NCBI GenBank assembly: GCA_043760535.1 | Contig: JAYUOV010000230.1 | Span: 1 to 10,293 of the forward strand | Source: JAZKFT01 sp043760535 | Lineage (GTDB): Bacteria; Bacteroidota; Bacteroidia; Chitinophagales; Chitinophagaceae | Reading direction: 5' to 3' | Length of the DNA stretch: 10,293 bases | Shown here: positions 6,383-10,293 of the stretch, one piece after another | Position numbering within the stretch: the stretch's first letter is position 1 | Layout of the letters: every line of letters starts with the position of its first letter | Translations under genes and position numbers: made by a program | The notes under the pieces: model-generated | The model's input: only the letters and a program-made list of their open reading frames with translations | Databases searched by the model: none | Told to the model about the DNA's origin: nothing

Positions 6383-7511
6383 GCGAGGTTTCTTCTAGCA
6401 ATGTACGTATAGCTATACCGTTTTGCATCTTCCATTTTATAAGTCTGATGGTATCTTCTGCTATTTCTATACCAGTAATAGTACCATCCTGAAAACAGCA
6501 GCAACCGGTGTTAAAATAACTGGGATTCATATTACGAAAAGAGTGGTTTACGAAATCGTATTCCCTCTTCCGCCTCGGAATTTCTGTTTTAATTTTTGCA
6601 ACAGCTGCCGCATCTTTTTTCTCTAGTGCATCTTCCAGATGTAGGTAAAGGCGCTCTAAATGCGTAAGCGAATTAAAGACCGGCTGATGGGTGTGTCCGG
6701 TTATTAACACCACATTTTTTTGCTGCGATGCCCACTCATACATTATGTGGTTATGGTGCGTTTTCAAATCGTCGTTAAAGGATGGGCTGTTGGTATTAAT
6801 CTCCAGAAAAGATTGTAGCGGCCCCCATATCCAGCTTACAAACCATTTGCTAAACCAGTTGCCATCGCTTTGTGCATCTCCCTGGTGGCCGTGGGTACAA
6901 AAGATATCGAAGTGCTTGGCGGCCAGCTGTACCCGTAGCGAAATGCCTTCAAAGATTTTTATTTCCTGGCCATACATTTTTTTTATCTGCACCTGTGCAA
7001 AAGGGTCGTTGCTCCAGTACAAATCGTGGTTGCCAATAATTTTACAGTAAGAATTCCGCTCCACAAAAAGCTTTTCTTTAGCAAAACATGCTTTGTTTTG
7101 TTGCATTACCGTGGCAATGCTATTTTCCCACAACTCTTCGCTATCGCCAAGGTTTACGTAATAAAATTCGTTGCTGTTATAATAATCTAAAGCATCCATA
7201 TATGTGGCTTCGCAAATGGCAAAATCATCGGCTCCGTTTCGGCCACCTTTATGCTGATCAGAGAAAACAATTACGGATTGTTTTACCGGATCGAAGCTGA
7301 ACATATTGCCGCTTTTTTTGCCCCCCTGATCAGTAGAACGTTCATAGATTTTAGTTAGAGATTCCATTACCTTATCCCTTTTGGGCGCCGATGATACTTT
7401 GTTAGCTATGGCAGTAATAGGCTTGGTAAGTAACCATATAAAAAAGCGGCGAATTATATGATGTTTTTTATTAATGGCTGACATAGCTTTTACTGCTGTT
7501 TTTACAAACAT
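6354..7511 (-). CDS. Calcineurin-like metallophosphoesterase of unknown substrate
   Basis: The 385-residue protein has the full set of metallophosphoesterase motifs: FSDQHKGG with D85 and H87, LGDSEELWE with D123, GNHDLYW with N161 and H162, THGHQGD with H207 and H209, and TGHTHQP with H273 and H275. It should bind two metal ions and hydrolyse a phosphoester. Residues 1-60 form a basic, amphipathic N-terminal region (IIRRFFIWLLTKPI) that could touch the membrane, but no cleavable signal peptide is evident. A charged helical insert (about 283-315) and a triple cysteine, NTGCCCF (C337-C339), follow the last motif. It is longer than and unlike LpxH, so I do not assign it to lipid A synthesis. 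A second Met at codon 10 (7484) is an alternative start. It diverges from the flavin reductase gene, 55 bases away, and converges on dgt. Confidence 0.88.
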   Translation of the reverse strand: MFVKTAVKAMSAINKKHHIIRRFFIWLLTKPITAIANKVSSAPKRDKVMESLTKIYERSTDQGGKKSGNMFSFDPVKQSVIVFSDQHKGGRNGADDFAICEATYMDALDYYNSNEFYYVNLGDSEELWENSIATVMQQNKACFAKEKLFVERNSYCKIIGNHDLYWSNDPFAQVQIKKMYGQEIKIFEGISLRVQLAAKHFDIFCTHGHQGDAQSDGNWFSKWFVSWIWGPLQSFLEINTNSPSFNDDLKTHHNHIMYEWASQQKNVVLITGHTHQPVFNSLTHLERLYLHLEDALEKKDAAAVAKIKTEIPRRKREYDFVNHSFRNMNPSYFNTGCCCFQDGTITGIEIAEDTIRLIKWKMQNGIAIRTLLEETSLTQLVNGIG

Positions 7512-7548
7512 GAAATTAATGTTTAACCCCGATAAAACTGTTTGCCTG

Positions 7549-7556
7549 TATGTTTG
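7549..7556 (+). promoter_or_regulatory. -7 promoter box for the flavin reductase gene
   Basis: TATGTTTG is an exact match to the Bacteroidota -7 consensus TAnnTTTG and ends 10 bases before the ATG at 7567. A TTTA at 7522-7525 is 23 bases upstream, slightly too far for a typical -33 element. It lies in the 55-base divergent spacer shared with the metallophosphoesterase gene. Confidence 0.5.
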
Positions 7557-7566
7557 TTGTTTTTAT

Positions 7567-8199
7567 ATGCATTACACCATCGCACAAATTCAGGAGTGGG
7601 AACGTTTTTACCGGGCTAATTTTATCAACTGTCTTACAGGTTTTAAATCTGTAAGTCTAATTGGTACAATCAATAAAAACAACCAACCCAACCTCGCCGT
7701 TTTTAGCAGCATAGTACACATCGGTTCCGATCCTGCATTGGTGGGGTATATTAATCGGCCTATTACAGCGGCGCCGCATACATTAGCCAATATAGAAGCA
7801 ACAGGCCGCTACACCATCAACCACATTCATCCGCAATTTATAGCACAGGCACATCAAACTAGTGCTAAATACGATGTTACGGTAAATGAGTTTGAAGCCA
7901 CAGGTTTAACGGCCGAATTTAAGGCTGATATTTTGCCGCCATTTGTGGCCGAAAGCCAGGTGCAGTATGCCTTACAGCTGGTAGAAATTGTTCCTATAAA
8001 ACATAACAAAACCTTTTTGGTAATAGGTGCAGTTACAGATGTTTTTGTACCTGCTGAAGCCATCCACTGCGATGGATTTCTAAATATTGAAAGTGTGGAA
8101 AGTGTTGCCTGCCTTGGCGTAGATGCGTATTTTAAGCCATCGTTACTATCCCGTTTTGGGTATGCCAAAGCGGATAAGCCCATCGAAAAAATTGAATAA
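7567..8199 (+). CDS. Flavin reductase-like (FMN-binding split-barrel) family protein
   Basis: The 210-residue protein fits the flavin reductase-like domain family, whose members bind FMN and often reduce flavin with NAD(P)H for a partner oxygenase. Characteristic stretches are NCLTGFKSVSLIGT (21-34), NLAVFSSIVHIGSDPALVGYI (42-62), HTLANIEATGRYTINHI (71-87) and the late strand LVIGAVTDVFVP (151-162). The partner and reaction are unknown, and no oxygenase gene is in the window. The ATG at 7567 is preferred over one 31 codons upstream (7474), because the upstream extension overlaps the start of the divergent phosphoesterase gene, is cysteine-rich and unlike the family, and contains a perfect -7 box. 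It appears to be transcribed alone; the next gene, pyrD, is 329 bases away. Confidence 0.88.
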   Translation: MHYTIAQIQEWERFYRANFINCLTGFKSVSLIGTINKNNQPNLAVFSSIVHIGSDPALVGYINRPITAAPHTLANIEATGRYTINHIHPQFIAQAHQTSAKYDVTVNEFEATGLTAEFKADILPPFVAESQVQYALQLVEIVPIKHNKTFLVIGAVTDVFVPAEAIHCDGFLNIESVESVACLGVDAYFKPSLLSRFGYAKADKPIEKIE

Positions 8200-8355
8200 T
8201 GCAGTTGTAAATCGAGGCCTCCTTGCTGAAGCTAACTTTTTACCAGATTAACAAAATGAATGCAGCTTGAGGACTCAAAATAATAAAATTAAAATTGATG
8301 CATCAGCAAAATAGCTTGTATTAGTTTAGAGCCCAACTAGTTTGAGTTGTCCCTC

Positions 8356-8389
8356 ATTGTAAGGGTGGACTGAAGTCCACCCTTACAAT
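8356..8389. repeat. Perfect 34-base palindrome
   Basis: ATTGTAAGGGTGGACT (8356-8371) and AGTCCACCCTTACAAT (8374-8389) are exact complements with a two-base centre, GA. As RNA or single-stranded DNA it would form a very stable 16-pair hairpin. There is no T-run on either side, so it is more likely a mobile palindromic repeat (REP or MITE type) than a dedicated terminator, though it may still end or stabilise transcripts. Confidence 0.9.
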
Positions 8390-8444
8390 ATGCTTCGAGC
8401 TTACGGCTTTACCTAAAGTTCTGTAGGAATGAGGCATTTTGTAA

Positions 8445-8464
8445 CAACAGACCTCAGTCCGTTG
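8445..8464. repeat. Second hairpin, related to the 34-base palindrome
   Basis: CAACAGAC (8445-8452) pairs with GTCCGTTG (8457-8464) over 7 of 8 positions around the loop CTCA. Its reverse complement contains GGACTGAGGTC, which matches 10 of 11 bases of GGACTGAAGTC in the centre of the palindrome at 8356-8389. The two look like a pair of inverted, diverged copies. Confidence 0.6.
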
Positions 8465-8512
8465 AAAAAGAGCTCTGCCCGATACCAAAAAAGCTAATAA
8501 GGCACAGAACAT

Positions 8513-8519
8513 TATCTTC
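8513..8519 (+). promoter_or_regulatory. Candidate -7 promoter box for pyrD
   Basis: TATCTTC lies 9 bases before the pyrD ATG and matches the core seen before icd, the ABC exporter, the amidase and dgt. No -33 TTTG is visible. If active, it implies a 5' leader of only a few bases, leaving no room for an attenuator. Confidence 0.35.
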
Positions 8520-8528
8520 ACCGCCATC

Positions 8529-9680
8529 ATGTACCAATTACTGCGTTCCTTCTTGTTTTTATTCGACCCCGAAAAAGTGCATTACTTCTCTATGAATGCC
8601 CTAAAAGCCTTGTGCAGTTTGGGTTTTGTAAAAAATATTATCACCCATATTTTTTCGGCCAAAGGCCAAAACCTTACAACCAATCAATTTGGCTTAACTT
8701 TTAAAAACCCGGTAGGCCTTGCCGCTGGTTTCGATAAAAATGCGAGGTATTTAAGAGAGCTGGAAGCCCTAGGCTTTGGTGCTGTAGAAATAGGAACCGT
8801 AACACCTTTGCCACAGGCAGGAAATGATAAACCACGACTTTTTCGTTTACCAAAAGACAAAGCCTTAATAAACAGGATGGGTTTTAATAACGATGGGTTA
8901 GAAGTGGTGGTGGAAAGGTTAAAAGCATGGTCTGCCGTCAACCGTCAACCGTTAACCGTAGCCCCTATGCCGTCATCCATCGACAACTCTGTGAAAGGAA
9001 AAGACGCCAGACAAGCAGCCACCATCGGTGAACAGTCGAAGGCACACTGCCAACTTATTATCGGCGGTAATATTGGCAAAAACAAAATAACCCCCAACGA
9101 AGACGCATGGATGGATTATGAAAAATGCTTCAACGGGCTTTTTAACTATGTAGATTATTTTGTGGTGAATGTGAGCAGCCCCAATACTCCCGGCCTAAGG
9201 GAACTGCAGGAAAAAGAATCGCTGCGGAAAATACTGGGGCATTTACAAATACTTAATAAGCAGCGGCCTGCACCTAAACCATTGCTTTTAAAAATAGCCC
9301 CCGACCTTACCATAGAACAAATAGACGATGTAATAGACCTAGCCCTGGAAATACAACTGGATGGCTTGGTGGCTTGCAACACCACCATCAGCCGCGAAAA
9401 TTTGCAAACATCTGCCACAGAAATTACTGCAATAGGCATGGGTGGCGTAAGCGGAAAGCCTTTAACAGCAAGGGCTACAGAAGTGGTGCGGTATATCTGT
9501 AGTAAAACAAAAAGACAAGTTCCTGTAATAGCTAGTGGGGGCATTTTTACCGCTGCCGATGCCCAAGAAAAACTGGATGCCGGAGCTTGTTTAGTACAGG
9601 TATGGACAGGTTTTATTTACGAAGGGCCGGGCATAACGAAGAAGATATGCAAAGGATTAAACGCATCCAAAAATCTATAA
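8529..9680 (+). CDS. pyrD: Dihydroorotate dehydrogenase (quinone), class 2, with an extra internal segment
   Basis: PyrD oxidises dihydroorotate to orotate, the fourth step of UMP synthesis, passing electrons through FMN to membrane quinone. The N-terminal helices (1-45, with FLFLFDPEKVHYFSMNAL) are the membrane-docking part of class 2 enzymes. Landmarks are NPVGLAAGFDKN with K70, NRMGFNN (115-121), GGNIGKNK (179-186), NVSSPNTPGLR with N214 and catalytic-base Ser217, LLLKIAPDL (252-260), ACNTT with N284, IASGGIF (334-340) and the FMN phosphate-binding end (VQVWTGFIYEGPG). All expected residues are present. The oddity is length: 383 residues against the usual 335-345. The surplus lies at about residues 137-174, between the helix ending VVVERLKAWSA and the strand LIIGGNIGKNK, where relatives have only a short loop. 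The DNA there starts with a heptamer tandem repeat. The frame is intact and the site is a surface loop variable in length in the family, so the enzyme is probably functional. Confidence 0.96.
   Translation: MYQLLRSFLFLFDPEKVHYFSMNALKALCSLGFVKNIITHIFSAKGQNLTTNQFGLTFKNPVGLAAGFDKNARYLRELEALGFGAVEIGTVTPLPQAGNDKPRLFRLPKDKALINRMGFNNDGLEVVVERLKAWSAVNRQPLTVAPMPSSIDNSVKGKDARQAATIGEQSKAHCQLIIGGNIGKNKITPNEDAWMDYEKCFNGLFNYVDYFVVNVSSPNTPGLRELQEKESLRKILGHLQILNKQRPAPKPLLLKIAPDLTIEQIDDVIDLALEIQLDGLVACNTTISRENLQTSATEITAIGMGGVSGKPLTARATEVVRYICSKTKRQVPVIASGGIFTAADAQEKLDAGACLVQVWTGFIYEGPGITKKICKGLNASKNL
8935..8960. repeat. Heptamer tandem repeat inside pyrD
   Basis: CCGTCAA (8935-8941), CCGTCAA (8942-8948), CCGTTAA (8949-8955) and a partial CCGTA lie in tandem within the coding sequence. 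They mark the left edge of the extra segment of about 114 bases (to about 9050). The octamer TGCCGTCA occurs at 8933 and again at 8968. The period of seven matches the heptamers upstream of dgt. Confidence 0.85.
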
Positions 9681-9706
9681 TATCTTTTTGGAATTTAGCA
9701 TAATAG

Positions 9707-9714
9707 TAAGTTTA
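9707..9714 (+). promoter_or_regulatory. Candidate promoter for the YcxB-like gene
   Basis: TAAGTTTA (TAnnTTTA) lies 48 bases before the ATG at 9763, and TTTG at 9687-9690 is 16 bases upstream of it, slightly close for a -33 element. It sits in the 82-base gap after pyrD. Read-through from pyrD is an alternative, since no terminator is seen between them. Confidence 0.3.
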
Positions 9715-9762
9715 AAAAAGACCTTACGGTTTAAAGAACTGACCAATAACCAACCAAAGTTT

Positions 9763-10293
9763 ATGGAAATAAACATTCAACTTACAGAAGACATCATTAA
9801 CCAATCGATGAAAATGCATTATGCCAATGCACCGGCCAAACAACGTTATAGCCTGTTTTATGTGCTGGGTGCATTGGTTTTTGTGGGTTGCTATTTTATT
9901 ATTAATGAACTTACCAAACCACATTTTGGCAGTAGTGGCTGGCTAGGCATACTGTACCTCGCCATGGCCGTGGGTATGTATTTTTACCTAAAAAGAAAAC
10001 GTGATCATACTGGTAAGTTTTTACTAAAAGCCATGGGGCAAAATGCAGCCTTTTATATGGAAGTGAACGAAGCAGAACTCATTACAAAACTTGCCAACAG
10101 CACACTAACCCACCAATGGATTGCGTTTCACAAGGCAATTATCAGTAAGCAATCGGTACTGCTGTATCAGGGCAACCAATCTTTTACCATGTTTCACCAG
10201 TCATTTTTTACTAACCAAGACTTTAGCCAGTTTAAGAAAATGGTGCAGGAACATGTTATGGAGGTAAAGGGCATCTCTAAAAACCAAAAATTA
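9763..10293 (+). CDS. YcxB-like membrane protein, cut by the right window edge
   Basis: An ATG-started frame of 177 codons runs to the end of the window without a stop. After a short N-terminal strand region (MEINIQLTEDIINQSMKMHY) come two membrane helices (about 29-49 and 59-76) joined by a short loop and followed by a basic turn (KRKR). A soluble C-terminal domain (about 95-165) contains THQWIAFHKAII and FTMFHQSFFTNQDFSQFKKMV, which resembles the YcxB-like domain: a W-x-x-I/F-x-K strand and then a phenylalanine-containing helix start. The role of this family is not established. The start is the first ATG and gives the expected layout. It follows pyrD on the same strand after 82 bases, which could mean cotranscription, but no functional link is known. 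Confidence 0.7.
   Translation, partial: MEINIQLTEDIINQSMKMHYANAPAKQRYSLFYVLGALVFVGCYFIINELTKPHFGSSGWLGILYLAMAVGMYFYLKRKRDHTGKFLLKAMGQNAAFYMEVNEAELITKLANSTLTHQWIAFHKAIISKQSVLLYQGNQSFTMFHQSFFTNQDFSQFKKMVQEHVMEVKGISKNQKL

Larger units (their letters stand above)
8200..8528. other. Gene-free spacer before pyrD holding a REP/MITE-like element
   Basis: No open frame of note is present on either strand. The first 130 bases are AT-rich with nothing recognisable. From about 8333 to 8470 the sequence becomes structured: a perfect 34-base palindrome, a middle part containing GTTCTGTAGGAATGA (8418-8432), and a second hairpin. The last 60 bases lead to a candidate pyrD promoter box. From memory, GTTC-TAGGAA-type cores recur in repeated spacers of Bacteroidota genomes. 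Confidence 0.6.

Noticed and set aside
7474..7566. Upstream ATG extension of the flavin reductase gene
   Set aside because: It overlaps the start of the divergent phosphoesterase gene, encodes a cysteine-rich stretch unlike the family, and contains a perfect TAnnTTTG box, so the ATG at 7567 is the better start.
9724..9924. 66-residue minus-strand frame near the right end
   Set aside because: It is antisense to the YcxB-like gene, whose membrane-helix pattern and domain resemblance mark the plus strand as the coding one.
227..10293. A co-directional operon or a novel multi-gene system
   Set aside because: The gene order alternates strands, spacers carry separate promoter-like boxes and terminators, and the products belong to unrelated housekeeping roles. 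Nothing in the set suggests a shared system.

Overview
The window looks like a piece of a Bacteroidota chromosome, probably of the Chitinophaga/Sphingobacteria side. The reasons are the AT-rich coding sequence, the lack of clear Shine-Dalgarno sequences, repeated upstream boxes resembling the Bacteroidota -7 element (TAnnTTTG), a quinone-type PyrD, and degenerate short tandem repeats between genes. The lineage call is inference from protein and intergenic character; no database was searched.

Layout, left to right: the last codons of a gene that may be an IS66-type transposase (1-91); NADP-dependent isocitrate dehydrogenase icd (227-1456, +) with a strong intrinsic terminator; about 390 bases without a convincing gene; an ABC exporter half-transporter (1899-3713, -); a divergent lipoprotein N-acetylmuramoyl-L-alanine amidase (3922-4737, +); a repeat-rich spacer; the dNTP triphosphohydrolase dgt (4960-6345, +); convergent with it, 8 bases away, a calcineurin-like metallophosphoesterase (6354-7511, -); divergent from that, a flavin reductase-family protein (7567-8199, +); a 329-base spacer with a perfect 34-base palindrome; dihydroorotate dehydrogenase pyrD (8529-9680, +); and a YcxB-like membrane protein running off the right end (9763-10293, +).

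The genes do not form one pathway. Most appear to be single-gene transcription units on alternating strands, each with its own candidate promoter. They cover central metabolism (icd), pyrimidine synthesis (pyrD), nucleotide-pool control (dgt), cell-wall turnover (amidase) and transport (ABC exporter). I see no phage, CRISPR, toxin-antitoxin, defence or secondary-metabolite system, and no tRNA or rRNA.

The points most worth a second look are small. pyrD carries an in-frame extra segment of about 38 codons that begins in a heptamer tandem repeat like those seen in spacers. The dgt/phosphoesterase junction holds three copies of one 8-base arm that can form two mutually exclusive hairpins, with both stop codons in the arms. 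The spacer before pyrD contains two hairpins with related tips, like a REP or MITE element. Several genes have a TATCTT-type box so close to the start codon that leaderless or nearly leaderless mRNAs are likely.
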